DNA of 64,000 nucleotides from Periweissella fabaria (GTDB lineage Bacteria > Bacillota > Bacilli > Lactobacillales > Lactobacillaceae): contig NZ_CAKKNS010000001.1 of the NCBI RefSeq assembly GCF_918814575.1, positions 62,001 to 126,000 on the forward strand, read 5' to 3'. How positions within the stretch are numbered: the stretch's first letter is position 1; every line of letters begins with the position of its first letter. Shown here piece by piece: positions 8,298 through 17,081 of the stretch. Under the pieces are notes generated by a model, which had not been told where the DNA came from, ran no database searches, and saw only the letters and a program-made list of their open reading frames with translations. A program made the position numbers and the translations under genes.

Positions 8298-8338
8298 AAA
8301 AAGCCGCTTGGAAAATTTATTTTTCCAAGCGGCTTTTG
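8298..8338. terminator. bidirectional terminator between metF and the MFS gene
   Basis: AAAAAGCCGCTTGGAAAA pairs with TTTTTCCAAGCGGCTTTT over a 3-4-base loop. It serves metF on the plus strand and the convergent transporter on the minus strand. It is one of a family of similar terminators in this window. Confidence 0.92.
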
Positions 8339-8342
8339 GCGA

Positions 8343-9707
8343 TTATTTCGATTGCATTTTCTTAAAGAAGCCAAGACAACTTATTAAAGCACTAAAAATT
8401 AGTACGAATAGACATGCTAAGCCGATTAGTGAACCTAAATTAGTTCCGGCGGTTATTGAAGATTGGTGCGCTTGGGTAACAGTCATAATAGTTGCAACGA
8501 TGGTTGTGGCAACGGCCCCAATAAATTGTTGTAACGTATTAAAAATGGTTGAACCATCACCGTATTCGGCGGCTGCTAAGGAATTCATCCCGGCAGTCAT
8601 CAAGTTACTATATGCAAAACCGGTGCCGATTGAATATGTAGCATGTGCCAAGACTAACAGCCAAATTGATTTTTGCCAACAAGCCAAAATTAATAATAAA
8701 AGACCACAGCAGGCAACCGTTAAACCACCAATGATGGGTTTTTGAGGGCCGACCCGATCAAGTAGGCGTCCAGCAACTGGTGCTAATAAGGCACTGATTA
8801 ATGCACCGGGTACCATGACAACCCCCGCAATAAAGGCATTATAACCAAGACTAATTTGAATAAAAGTGGGGATAATAAATGAACCACCTAAGAACAAGGC
8901 TTGAATTGCTAAGAAGCTCAATAAGGCAATCGTATAAGGGCGTTTTTTAAGGACGTCAAGATGTAGGAGGGGTTGAGGACTTGTTTTAGCACGGCGAATA
9001 CTGTAACCACCAGCTAAAAGACCGACAAAGAAAAGGCTGATATTTAAAGGTTTAGTTGGTTCGTTTAAAAACATCAACATACCAGTAAAAAAGATGGCTA
9101 GACTAATCAAGTGAAGTGTATCAAGCGAACTAGTACTATTGGTTTTTTGATAAGGAATCGCATATAAACCAATCAATAAAGAAACGACCAAAATGGGAAT
9201 TAAAAACAAGAAGATATAGTGCCATGAATAATTAGTCGTTAATAAGCCACCATATGTTGGTCCAATAGCAGGCGCAATGGAAGTTGTTAACGTTCCAATG
9301 CCCATCATTAACCCCCGTTTAGCTAGTGGTGCAAACGTTAAAATAATGTGAAACATTAATGGTAAGCCAATCCCCGTTCCAAACCCTTGAAAGAAGCGTC
9401 CAAGAAGCAAAATTGCAAAATTGGGAGCTAATAAATCAAGACTTAAACCGAGAATAAACAGTAAATTAGCAATAATGAAAAGGGGCTTAATAGCAAATCT
9501 TTTTAGTAAATAATTGGTTAATGGGACCATAATGGCGATTACTAATAAATACATGGTCGTGACCCATTGAACCGCACTAGGATTGATATGGAATTGCTCA
9601 ATCAAAATGGGAAAAGTCACGTTCATAGCAGTTTCAATTAAAACACCACTAAATGATAGTAATCCAGTTGCGATAATGGCAGCAAAAAGGTGTAGCTTGC
9701 GAGTCAT
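8343..9707 (-). CDS. MFS multidrug transporter (DHA2/EmrB-QacA type)
   Basis: A 454-aa polytopic membrane protein with about 14 hydrophobic segments. It carries the drug:H+ antiporter signature region (LIETAMNVTFPILIEQF in helix 1) and the Gly/Pro-rich motif in helix 5 (GTLTTSIAPAIGPTYGG). It is expected to export drugs or toxic metabolites across the cytoplasmic membrane using the proton gradient. AGGAGG lies just before the ATG at 9707; an upstream in-frame start is less likely. The 5' leader contains a terminator directly before the ribosome-binding site, suggesting inducible attenuation. The gene stands alone. The substrate is unknown. Confidence 0.88.
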   Translation of the reverse strand: MTRKLHLFAAIIATGLLSFSGVLIETAMNVTFPILIEQFHINPSAVQWVTTMYLLVIAIMVPLTNYLLKRFAIKPLFIIANLLFILGLSLDLLAPNFAILLLGRFFQGFGTGIGLPLMFHIILTFAPLAKRGLMMGIGTLTTSIAPAIGPTYGGLLTTNYSWHYIFLFLIPILVVSLLIGLYAIPYQKTNSTSSLDTLHLISLAIFFTGMLMFLNEPTKPLNISLFFVGLLAGGYSIRRAKTSPQPLLHLDVLKKRPYTIALLSFLAIQALFLGGSFIIPTFIQISLGYNAFIAGVVMVPGALISALLAPVAGRLLDRVGPQKPIIGGLTVACCGLLLLILACWQKSIWLLVLAHATYSIGTGFAYSNLMTAGMNSLAAAEYGDGSTIFNTLQQFIGAVATTIVATIMTVTQAHQSSITAGTNLGSLIGLACLFVLIFSALISCLGFFKKMQSK

Positions 9708-9723
9708 ATTTCCTCCTAAACAC

Positions 9724-9767
9724 AAAAAAACAGAGATAATCCCTAAAATAAATTGGGATCGCCTCTG
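9724..9767 (-). terminator. leader terminator/attenuator of the MFS transporter gene
   Basis: Read on the minus strand: CAGAG-gcg-ATCCC, an 11-base loop, GGGAT-tat-CTCTG, then seven T residues. It ends only about 10 bases before the AGGAGG of the transporter and about 17 before its ATG. It therefore lies within the transcript leader, not at the end of another gene. Confidence 0.75.
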
Positions 9768-9860
9768 TTGTTCGACACGTAAAGTGTTATCTGTACGATA
9801 TTTATATATTCCTTTTATTATATATAATATGCAGCCTTGAGCGCAACTATTATTAATGAA
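9768..9860 (-). promoter_or_regulatory. promoter and leader of the MFS transporter gene
   Basis: On the minus strand a TATAAT is preceded at 18 bp by TTGCGC. The leader then carries the imperfect palindrome ACAC-TTTAC-GTGT (plus-strand 9776-9788) before the attenuator. I see no ATG-initiated leader peptide. The palindrome may be a repressor operator or part of an antiterminator. Confidence 0.4.
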
Positions 9861-9890
9861 TTCTTAAATAAAAAGGTTTTTAAAATAAAT

Positions 9891-9904
9891 TAAAAGCGCT
9901 TACA
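9891..9904. promoter_or_regulatory. probable CcpA cre site upstream of lrgAB
   Basis: TAAAAGCGCTTACA is the complement of TGTAAGCGCTTTTA and matches the cre consensus TGWAARCGYTWWCA at 13 of 14 positions. It lies about 35 bases upstream of a TATAAT at 9937-9942 that would serve lrgA. Confidence 0.65.
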
Positions 9905-9996
9905 TGTTATTGCTACCGCTATTTCTTAAATTTTGTTATAATTTAGGTGTCTTATATAGTGTATTTATTATCCATCGATAGAGGAGGGGTTATGCG

Positions 9997-10422
9997 ATGA
10001 AAGATATTAATATTCCAAAAATCTTAAAAGCATTTTGTATTTATGCAGTTGTTTTATTTGTTTCATACGCAATTTCATATTTTTTGAAATTGTCATTTCC
10101 AAAATTTCCGGTACCAACACCATTAGTTGGCTTAGTGCTATTGTATGCTGCATTGGAATTTAAAATTGTAAAAGTTGACGATATTGATGGCTTTTCATCA
10201 GTTTTAATTGGTTTAATTGGATTCTTATTTGTACCATCAGGGGTATCAATTATGGTTTCCTTAGATATCTTAAAAGCGGAAGGATTACAGTTAATTACCA
10301 TTATTGTCTTATCGACGGTAATTATGTTATTGAGTGTAGCTTGGACAACGCAATTGGTCTTCAAGTACTTAACCAAAGAACACGGTGATTTACATTTAGA
10401 AGATGTGAAAGAGGGGGAGTAA
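9997..10422 (+). CDS. lrgA: LrgA/CidA-family holin-like protein
   Basis: A 141-aa membrane protein with four predicted helices and the family pattern (FPKFPVPTPLVGLVLLYAALEFKIVKVDDI). LrgA/CidA proteins were described as holin-like modulators of autolysis. In Bacillus subtilis (PftAB) and Streptococcus mutans, LrgAB-type pairs take up or exchange pyruvate. The start at 9997 follows GGAGGGG; an ATG five bases upstream is closed at once by a stop. lrgB begins 4 bases after it, and the cre site upstream suggests carbon catabolite control. No lytST-type regulator is in the window. Confidence 0.88.
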   Translation: MKDINIPKILKAFCIYAVVLFVSYAISYFLKLSFPKFPVPTPLVGLVLLYAALEFKIVKVDDIDGFSSVLIGLIGFLFVPSGVSIMVSLDILKAEGLQLITIIVLSTVIMLLSVAWTTQLVFKYLTKEHGDLHLEDVKEGE

Positions 10423-10426
10423 GCAC

Positions 10427-11170
10427 ATGGCATTATTTTTACAAACGCCATTTTGGGGCATTTTTTTATCAATTACGACATTTGTCTTTGGCCAGTTTCT
10501 CTTTAAGAAATCAAAAGGTTTCTTTTTATTCCAACCATTATTTGTTGCGATGGTTTTAGGCGTTATCATTTTGTTAATTGTTAGTCAATTAACGAACATC
10601 ACACCGGCCCAATCATATGCTAATTACAAATTAGGTGGTGATATTTTATTCTGGTTCTTAAATCCAGCAACCGTGGCTTTTGCCGTTCCATTATACAAAC
10701 GGCGTGATATCTTGCATAAATATTGGATCCAAATTTTCTTATCATTAATTGTTGGAATGATTATTTCATTAATTTTGATTTTTGGTATCAGTAAAGTGCT
10801 TGGTCTTAGCCATACTTCACTAGGTGCAATGTTACCTCAAGCGGCAACGACAGCTATTGCTATTCAAATTTCAGCCAATGTCGTAGGTGGTCAAGCGGGT
10901 GTTACCGCAGCAGCAATTACTGCGATGACAGCTATCTTGAATGCCGTCTTGATTATGGCATTAGGTGATAAGCTAGTTAAATGGTTTAAACTTGAAAATA
11001 ACCCAATCGGAATTGGGCTTGGTTTTGGGACCGCTGGTCACACGATTGGTTCGGCTAAAGCAATGGAATATGGCTCAGTGCAAGGAGCAATGGCCGCGAT
11101 TTCAGTAGTTGTTGTTGGCTTAGTTGTTGATATTGTGGTGCCAATCTTTGCTAAGATTATTGGATTCTAA
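10427..11170 (+). CDS. lrgB: LrgB/CidB-family membrane protein
   Basis: A 247-aa protein with roughly six to seven membrane segments and the conserved LrgB region SLGAMLPQAATTAIAIQIS, plus FGTAGHTIGSAKAMEYG near the C-terminus. It works with LrgA, either in murein hydrolase control or as a pyruvate/three-carbon acid transporter. GAGGGGGAG precedes the ATG. The gene is followed by a terminator at 11237, closing a two-gene operon. Family assignment is certain; transport of pyruvate is by analogy. Confidence 0.9.
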   Translation: MALFLQTPFWGIFLSITTFVFGQFLFKKSKGFFLFQPLFVAMVLGVIILLIVSQLTNITPAQSYANYKLGGDILFWFLNPATVAFAVPLYKRRDILHKYWIQIFLSLIVGMIISLILIFGISKVLGLSHTSLGAMLPQAATTAIAIQISANVVGGQAGVTAAAITAMTAILNAVLIMALGDKLVKWFKLENNPIGIGLGFGTAGHTIGSAKAMEYGSVQGAMAAISVVVVGLVVDIVVPIFAKIIGF

Positions 11171-11236
11171 CAGTCGCAAATAAGCGAAGTTAAACGAGTG
11201 CGTGTCAGTAGTCAAGCAATATCAGGAAATACTAGT

Positions 11237-11272
11237 AAAAAGGCCCGGAAAATTTATTTTTCTGGGCTTTTT
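11237..11272 (+). terminator. terminator after lrgAB
   Basis: AAAAAGGCCCGGAAAA pairs with TTTTTCTGGGCTTTTT over a short loop. It is a member of the recurring GGAAAATTTATTTTTC terminator family. The 180 bases from here to the next gene show only AT-rich promoter-like DNA. Confidence 0.88.
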
Positions 11273-11455
11273 ATGTATCTTTTGAATATATCAGATTACG
11301 GGAATATGTTTTGATAGTGAATTTTTGCTAAAAATATGGCATAACTTTTGAGCCGTTACAGGATTTTAGCAGCTAAACTTAATTTTTTTAATAGGATTAA
11401 TTTGTCAGATATGGGATAATTATTAAATTAAGAATAAAGGATTTTTGGTGGTATT

Positions 11456-12358
11456 ATGAACAAACATCGATTTTATGAGTATGGCATGAAAGCCCTTGTT
11501 TTAGTATTTACTGGGGTTATTGAAGCGGTTGCCCTAAACCAATTTTTAACCCCCAATAATATTTTTGCTGGTGGTTTTACTGGGGTCTCACAATTACTCT
11601 CATGGGTCTTACATACGTCTTTTGGAGTTAATGTCTCAGCCGGGATTTTTGTGTTACTTTTTAATATTCCGATAGCAATTATTGGGTGGTTAAAAATTGG
11701 CCCCCAATTTACCGTATTAAGTTTTATAAACTCATTTTTAACGTCATTTTTAATTGTCGTCCTACCAGTTACGCGGTTAACGACTAATCCCTTGTTAGCT
11801 TCTCTATTTGGTGGTTTGCTAGTTGGGGCTGGGACAGGGTTAACATTCCGGTATGGATTTTCAACGGCTGGGATGGATATTGTGGCCATGGTTGTTCAAA
11901 AAACGACCGGTAAGTCAATTGGGACAATTAGTATGACGATTAATTCAGTAATTGTGGCAATTGCAGGTCTTAATATTGGTTGGACTAATGCGATGTACAC
12001 CATTATTGGTATTTATGCTTCATCACGAATTATTGATACATTACATACTCGTCATCAACGTTTAACGGCATTTATTGTGACATCACATGCTGATGATGTG
12101 GTAGCAGCCTTACATGCGGATTTAATTCGGGGAATTACGGTATTAGACTCACACGGTGCTTACACTAAGCAAGCATCCAAAACATTGATGATTGTTATTT
12201 CGCGGTACGAATTATACGAGATGGAACATATTGTTAAGAGTGCAGATAACGATGCATTTATAAACTTAGTTAGCACGGTTAATTTATCTGGTAATTTCTG
12301 GGATGAAGATGCGCAAAAGTTAATACATAACCAATCAGTTGTTGGAAGTCCTAAATAA
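11456..12358 (+). CDS. YitT-family membrane protein (DUF161 + DUF2179)
   Basis: A 300-aa protein with about five to six N-terminal membrane helices (residues ~10-200, with GLLVGAGTGLTFRYGFSTAGMD typical of the family). A soluble C-terminal DUF2179 domain follows (from RLTAFIVTSHADDVVAALHADLIRGITVLD). The family is widespread in Firmicutes and its transport or signalling function is unsettled. The gene appears monocistronic. The 4-oxalocrotonate tautomerase gene starts about 55 bases downstream. Length and domain order are normal. Confidence 0.88.
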   Translation: MNKHRFYEYGMKALVLVFTGVIEAVALNQFLTPNNIFAGGFTGVSQLLSWVLHTSFGVNVSAGIFVLLFNIPIAIIGWLKIGPQFTVLSFINSFLTSFLIVVLPVTRLTTNPLLASLFGGLLVGAGTGLTFRYGFSTAGMDIVAMVVQKTTGKSIGTISMTINSVIVAIAGLNIGWTNAMYTIIGIYASSRIIDTLHTRHQRLTAFIVTSHADDVVAALHADLIRGITVLDSHGAYTKQASKTLMIVISRYELYEMEHIVKSADNDAFINLVSTVNLSGNFWDEDAQKLIHNQSVVGSPK

Positions 12359-12413
12359 AGCGAGTATAATTATCCTTAAATAAAAATATTAGCTTTAATG
12401 TGAGGTAATGAAA

Positions 12414-12602
12414 ATGCCAATTGTGCATATTGAATTAATTGAAGGTCGCTCACAAGCTGCGATCAAGAAAATGGTGCAAGATGTAACTACTGCTGTAGCC
12501 ACTAATACTGGTGCCCCAGCGGAACATGTGCACGTGGTTGTCAATGAAATGGCTAAAGAACGCTACGCAGTTGGTGGTGTATTGAAGAGTGACGAAAACT
12601 AA
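12414..12602 (+). CDS. 4-oxalocrotonate tautomerase-family protein
   Basis: A 62-aa member of the 4-OT family. The start at 12414 gives Met-Pro-Ile-Val-His, so removal of Met exposes the catalytic Pro1 that defines the family. TGAGG at 12401-12405 is correctly spaced for it and too close for the ATG at 12408. These small proteins form hexamers of short beta-alpha-beta units and catalyse keto-enol tautomerisation. The physiological substrate in lactic acid bacteria is unknown. A terminator follows immediately. Confidence 0.88.
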   Translation: MPIVHIELIEGRSQAAIKKMVQDVTTAVATNTGAPAEHVHVVVNEMAKERYAVGGVLKSDEN

Positions 12603-12633
12603 AAAAGGCGTGGCACGATGCCACGCTTTTTTT
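12601..12633 (+). terminator. terminator after the tautomerase gene
   Basis: AAAAAAGGCGTGGCA-CGA-TGCCACGCTTTTTTT, a tight GC-rich stem with a 3-base loop and a T run. Confidence 0.92.
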
Positions 12634-12670
12634 AGTTAATAAATCAAGATAAAAGTAGAGGATAAAGTAG

Positions 12671-14170
12671 ATGACAGATGATCAATTTATCATGGCAATC
12701 GACCAAGGAACAACTAGTACGCGGGCAATTATCTTTGATAAACAAGGTGAGATTGTTAAAATTGCCCAACATGAATTCCCACAAATTTTCCCCCATTCGG
12801 GATGGGTTGAGCATGATGCCAATGTGATTTGGGAAACGGTGCAACAAGTAGTTGCGGATGTGTTAATTCAAGCTAATATTAAGCCTTTCAAAATTGCGAG
12901 TATCGGTATTACTAATCAACGGGAAACAACGGTAATTTGGGATCGCCTTACCGGTGAACCAGTTTATAATGCGATTGTTTGGCAATCTAAGCAAACAGCT
13001 GAAATTGCCGATGAACTAAAGGCAGCGGGCTTAACTAAAAAAATCCATCAAAAAACGGGTCTAGTTGTTGATTCATACTTTAGTGCAACTAAGATTATGT
13101 GGATTTTAGACAACGTTTCAGGAGTACGTCAACGAGCTGAAAAAGGCGAGTTGATGTTTGGAACGATCGATACATGGATTCTTTACAAGTTAACTAATGG
13201 GCATAAACATGCTACCGATTATTCAAATGCTAGTCGGACCATGTTGTTTAATATTAATACTTTAGAATGGGATGATGAGTTATTAGAACTGTTCAATATT
13301 CCACGAAGTTTATTACCCGAAGTAAAGCCCTCATCTGGTAATTTTGGATACACACAAGACTTTGGATTTTACGGTATCAAAGTCCCAATTGCTGGGATTG
13401 CTGGGGATCAGCATGCCGCTTTATTTGGTCAAGCAGCATTTGAACCAGGTATGGTCAAAAATACGTATGGTACAGGGGCATTTATTATGCTCAATACGGG
13501 TGATACACCTAAATTTTCGGATAATGGGTTATTAACGACGATTGCTTACGGGCTTGACGGTAAAGTTACGTATGCCCTAGAAGGCAGTATTTTTGCGGCT
13601 GGATCAGCAATTCAATGGCTACGTGATGGGATGCAATTAGTTGAGCGCGCTAGTGATACTGATCAATTAGCAACTAATGCTGACCAAAACGATGACGTGT
13701 ATGTGATTCCAGCTTTTACTGGTCTTGGTGCACCGTATTGGGATCAAGATATGCGGGGTGCTGTCTTTGGTTTAACGCGAGCGACAACTAGGGAGCAATT
13801 CGTACGGGCAACCGTTGAATCGTTGGCTTATCAGACACGCGATGTGGTCGCAACCATGGCGGCAGATACGAAGTTACCAATTACGACATTAGCCGTTGAT
13901 GGTGGGGCTTCAAACAATGATTATTTGATGCAATTTCAAGCCGATATCTTAGACCGTGATATTAAGCGGCCGATTGTTAGTGAAACAACTGCGTTAGGGG
14001 TGGCATTTTTAGCTGGTTTGGCGGTTGGTTTCTGGCAGGATCAAGCTGAGTTGACTAAAATGTGGCAACTACGCGACACATTTTCAAGCCAAATGCCAGA
14101 TAAGGTTCGGGAGCGGAAGTATGCTGGTTGGCAAATGGCAGTTAAGGCAGCCCAGGCTTTTAAAAATTAA
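12671..14170 (+). CDS. glpK: glycerol kinase
   Basis: A 499-aa FGGY-family kinase that phosphorylates glycerol to glycerol 3-phosphate. Signatures are [15 protein letters not shown] at the N-terminus (phosphate loop), [13 protein letters not shown] in the middle and [19 protein letters not shown] in the C-terminal domain. Length is normal. Oddly, residue 232 is Gly, in the segment DFGFYG. In enterococcal GlpK the equivalent segment carries His232, the site phosphorylated by PTS HPr. The gene stands alone between two terminators, with no glpF or glpD/glpO nearby. The product can feed lipid and teichoic acid synthesis. Confidence 0.96.
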   Translation: MTDDQFIMAIDQGTTSTRAIIFDKQGEIVKIAQHEFPQIFPHSGWVEHDANVIWETVQQVVADVLIQANIKPFKIASIGITNQRETTVIWDRLTGEPVYNAIVWQSKQTAEIADELKAAGLTKKIHQKTGLVVDSYFSATKIMWILDNVSGVRQRAEKGELMFGTIDTWILYKLTNGHKHATDYSNASRTMLFNINTLEWDDELLELFNIPRSLLPEVKPSSGNFGYTQDFGFYGIKVPIAGIAGDQHAALFGQAAFEPGMVKNTYGTGAFIMLNTGDTPKFSDNGLLTTIAYGLDGKVTYALEGSIFAAGSAIQWLRDGMQLVERASDTDQLATNADQNDDVYVIPAFTGLGAPYWDQDMRGAVFGLTRATTREQFVRATVESLAYQTRDVVATMAADTKLPITTLAVDGGASNNDYLMQFQADILDRDIKRPIVSETTALGVAFLAGLAVGFWQDQAELTKMWQLRDTFSSQMPDKVRERKYAGWQMAVKAAQAFKN

Positions 14171-14182
14171 ATATCATGTAGT

Positions 14183-14216
14183 AAAAAGCTAGGAAAATTA
14201 ATTTTCCTAGCTTTTT
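14183..14216. terminator. terminator after glpK, perfect palindrome
   Basis: AAAAAGCTAGGAAAATT and its exact complement, 34 bases with no unpaired base outside the loop turn, followed by the T run. It belongs to the recurring terminator family. Confidence 0.93.
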
Positions 14217-14283
14217 GTTAGTATTTTTTGATTCATCTAACTTCTGTCATAAATCTATGTTTATTGGCATTGATCACGAATAA

Positions 14284-14925
14284 TTAGTTATTATCAAGTT
14301 CATCCGTTAGTAAAGCTAAAACGTCATTTGGTGTAGCAAGCGTATACTCTTGTAAGTCATTAAAAGGATCGAGACTAGGAATACTCCAACTAGCTAATGC
14401 AAAATCAATCCCGGCTGCATGTGCGGCTTTCATGTCGTGAATTGAATCCCCGATGTAAACAGAACTATCAGCATCGGCATCGAGTTTTTCAAGTGCAGCT
14501 AAAATAGGATCAGGGAATGGTTTCATGCGCCGAGTTTGACCAGCAAAAACAAACGCATCAAAGTAATCAATGATATCAAAACCATCAATGTGGTCAGCAA
14601 ACTCATCGGGGGTGTTTGATGTCACAATTGCTAGATGAACATCATGTTGTTTTAACGCGGTAAGAGTTGCTTTGATCCCTTTGAATAGGTCAACTTCTGA
14701 CCAAAAATCATGATAATGACTTTGCCATTCTGCTTGCATTGCTTCAACATCATCAATGCCAAAATATTCCAGTGCTTCTTTAGAAGGTAGGCCGAAAATC
14801 TTATAAACTTCTTCGTATGTTTTCTCAATTCCGTGATTGGCGAGTGTTAATTGGAGCGATTTCATGTACATTTTTTCGGTATCAAGGAGGGTGCCATCGA
14901 CATCAAAAATAATAAATTTTTTCAT
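14284..14925 (-). CDS. HAD-superfamily phosphatase (phosphoglycolate phosphatase / beta-PGM-like)
   Basis: A 213-aa haloacid dehalogenase-type hydrolase. Motif I is FDVDGTLLDTE at residues ~7-17 with the nucleophilic Asp, motif II is VTSNTPDEF, the motif III Lys is in RRMKPFPDPI, and motif IV is YIGDSIHDMKAA. A helical cap domain lies between motifs I and II. It removes a phosphate from a small sugar or organophosphate in the cytoplasm. Beta-phosphoglucomutase and phosphoglycolate phosphatase are both possible. It is a single gene next to the rnjA terminator. Fold certain, substrate unknown. Confidence 0.85.
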   Translation of the reverse strand: MKKFIIFDVDGTLLDTEKMYMKSLQLTLANHGIEKTYEEVYKIFGLPSKEALEYFGIDDVEAMQAEWQSHYHDFWSEVDLFKGIKATLTALKQHDVHLAIVTSNTPDEFADHIDGFDIIDYFDAFVFAGQTRRMKPFPDPILAALEKLDADADSSVYIGDSIHDMKAAHAAGIDFALASWSIPSLDPFNDLQEYTLATPNDVLALLTDELDNN

Positions 14926-14990
14926 AATTACTTACCTCAATTGATTTAGCATAAAGTAATTATAACGAGTTTAGTTAATGAATGTAAATT

Positions 14991-15029
14991 AAAAAAGGAG
15001 TTAGATTCTTAGAATCTAACTCCTTTTTA
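14991..15029 (-). terminator. terminator of the rpoY-rnjA unit
   Basis: GGAGTTAGATTC-TTA-GAATCTAACTCC flanked by A and T runs, located just after the rnjA stop on the minus strand. It can also act on the plus strand. Confidence 0.9.
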
Positions 15030-15051
15030 TGCTAATTATAGTTAATAGCGC

Positions 15052-16731
15052 TTAAATCATAATAAACATTGGTAAAATCATTGGCTTACGTTCAGTTTTT
15101 TCATAAAGGAATGATTGTAAGTCTTCAATCACCGCATTACGAATACTATTTTCATTAGCATTAGGATTTTCCATGGCTCGCCGGATTGTCGCAAAGACAC
15201 GGCGGCGACCTTCATTAATCATTTCACCCGATTCACGCATGTAGACAAAGCCGCGTGAGAGTAAATCTGGTCCAGCAGTAATCTCTTTGTTAGCGAGATT
15301 AATTGTTGCCACCACAACAACTAATCCATCTTGGGATAGCATTTGGCGATCGCGTAACACGACATTACCAATATCACCAATTCCGTTTCCATCAACGTAG
15401 ACGTCTTCGGCACTGAAGTGACCGGCAACGCGTGCTGAATCACTTGTTAAGGCTAAGACATCCCCATTTTCAAGAACGAAGCTATTTTCAGCTGGAACAC
15501 CAATCTCTTCTGCTAAACCAGCATGGACTTTAAGCATCCGGTATTCACCGTGAATAGGCATAAAGTATTTTGGTTTCATCAATGATAGCATTAACTTTTG
15601 TTCTTCTTGACCACCGTGCCCAGAAGTGTGAATGTTGTTAATCTTACCATGGATAACAGTGGCACCAGCTTCTTCTAATTCATTAATTACCCGGTTAACT
15701 GATTGGGTATTTCCTGGAATAGGTGAAGAACTGAAAATAACGGTATCATTCGGTTGGATTGATACTTGGCGGTGGGTCCCATTAGCAATCCGTGCAAGGG
15801 CTGCCATGGGTTCACCTTGTGATCCAGTACATAAAATCATGACCTCTTCAGCTGGTAGGTGATTGATTTCGTAAGCATCAACTAAGGCAGAATCTGGAAT
15901 ATCAAGATAACCTAATTCACGCCCATTATTAATAGCAGTTTCCATTGAACGTCCAAAGACGGCAATTTTACGTCCTTCAGCGATTGCTACTTCAGCAGCA
16001 ACTTTAACCCGTGAAAGGTTGGAAGCGAAAGTGGCAAAAATAATCCGGCCGTTGACATTTTTGAAAATCTTCTTAATAGAACGGGCCACAAATTGTTCAG
16101 ATTTCGTAAACTCTGGTCGCTCAGCATTGGTTGAGTCTGACATCAAAGCTAAGACACCTTCAGAACCGATGCGGGCCATTTTTTGTAAGTTAGGTGGCTG
16201 TTTTGTTGTTGGCGTGAGGTCAAATTTGAAATCCCCCGTTTCAACAATTACACCACTTGGGGTAGTAATTGCTACTCCAAACGTATCAGGAATTGAGTGA
16301 GTTGTACGGAAGAATTCAACCTTCATGTTGTCAAACTGTAAGATAGAATCTTCGTTGATTTCATGAAGTTCTGTTGAATTCAATAAACCGTGTTCCTCAA
16401 GCTTACCTTTAATTAAAGCTAAAGCTAGGGGACCAGCATAAACCGGAACATTGACGGCGTTTAAAAAGTAGTGAATTGCTCCGATATGGTCTTCGTGTCC
16501 ATGAGTAATTACGAGTGCTTTGATTTTTTCGACGTTTTCTTTTAAATATGAGTAATCCGGAATAACATAGTCAATTCCGAGTAATTCATCTTCCGGGAAT
16601 TTAATACCGGCATCAATGACGATAATTTCATCGCCAAATTGAATTCCATAGGTATTTTTACCAATTTCGCCGAGACCACCAACAGCATAAATCGCAGTCT
16701 CATCTGGACGAATATCCAGTTGTTTGTCCAT
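15052..16731 (-). CDS. rnjA: ribonuclease J1
   Basis: A 559-aa metallo-beta-lactamase/beta-CASP RNase, the length of RNase J1. The HGHEDH zinc motif is at residues 77-82, and later beta-CASP motifs include GDFKFD, the LMSDSTNAERP segment and HTSGHGG. It has 5'-to-3' exonuclease and endonuclease activity and takes part in mRNA turnover and rRNA maturation. It begins 4 bases after the rpoY stop, the conserved rpoY-rnjA arrangement of Firmicutes. A terminator follows on the same strand. The C-terminus ends shortly after the conserved domain, as is normal. Confidence 0.96.
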   Translation of the reverse strand: MDKQLDIRPDETAIYAVGGLGEIGKNTYGIQFGDEIIVIDAGIKFPEDELLGIDYVIPDYSYLKENVEKIKALVITHGHEDHIGAIHYFLNAVNVPVYAGPLALALIKGKLEEHGLLNSTELHEINEDSILQFDNMKVEFFRTTHSIPDTFGVAITTPSGVIVETGDFKFDLTPTTKQPPNLQKMARIGSEGVLALMSDSTNAERPEFTKSEQFVARSIKKIFKNVNGRIIFATFASNLSRVKVAAEVAIAEGRKIAVFGRSMETAINNGRELGYLDIPDSALVDAYEINHLPAEEVMILCTGSQGEPMAALARIANGTHRQVSIQPNDTVIFSSSPIPGNTQSVNRVINELEEAGATVIHGKINNIHTSGHGGQEEQKLMLSLMKPKYFMPIHGEYRMLKVHAGLAEEIGVPAENSFVLENGDVLALTSDSARVAGHFSAEDVYVDGNGIGDIGNVVLRDRQMLSQDGLVVVVATINLANKEITAGPDLLSRGFVYMRESGEMINEGRRRVFATIRRAMENPNANENSIRNAVIEDLQSFLYEKTERKPMILPMFIMI

Positions 16732-16735
16732 TAAA

Positions 16736-16948
16736 TTAAATCTCCGTTAAGGAGAAGTTAACGCTTTCTTGTTCATATTCGAGTGCCGCCGTCGACAATT
16801 CTTCAATGAATTCGATATTGTGGGTTGTTTTACTTTCAACGTCATGGCGAACCTCAGCTAAGCTAGCGCCTTGTACGTACATTACCCGTGTGTTTTCCCG
16901 TTTAGGGTTTTGTGCTTTTGTTTCTTGGTAGTAAATCTTGAATACCAT
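16736..16948 (-). CDS. rpoY: RNA polymerase epsilon subunit
   Basis: A 70-aa protein of the YkzG/DUF1447 family (VFKIYYQETKAQNPKRENT at the N-terminus, EYEQESVNFSLTEI at the C-terminus), now known as the epsilon subunit of Firmicutes RNA polymerase. It is encoded directly upstream of rnjA with a 4-base gap, the conserved arrangement. AAGGAG precedes the ATG. Divergent promoter DNA separates it from the gene at 17082. Confidence 0.93.
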   Translation of the reverse strand: MVFKIYYQETKAQNPKRENTRVMYVQGASLAEVRHDVESKTTHNIEFIEELSTAALEYEQESVNFSLTEI

Positions 16949-17081
16949 TAAATTCGTACTCCTTAGTTTAAAAAAATTTTCACGACATAGACTTGTTTAT
17001 ATTATATCAAAAATCATGTATATTGTCATTGTACAATAATTTTCAAATAATGTTTTAAATATCCGCATGGGGGAGAGGTTT

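Noticed and set aside
9741-9777. 11-codon GTG-started leader peptide inside the MFS attenuator
   Set aside because: Its reading frame exists on the minus strand (stop TAG within the hairpin), but no ribosome-binding site precedes the GTG.
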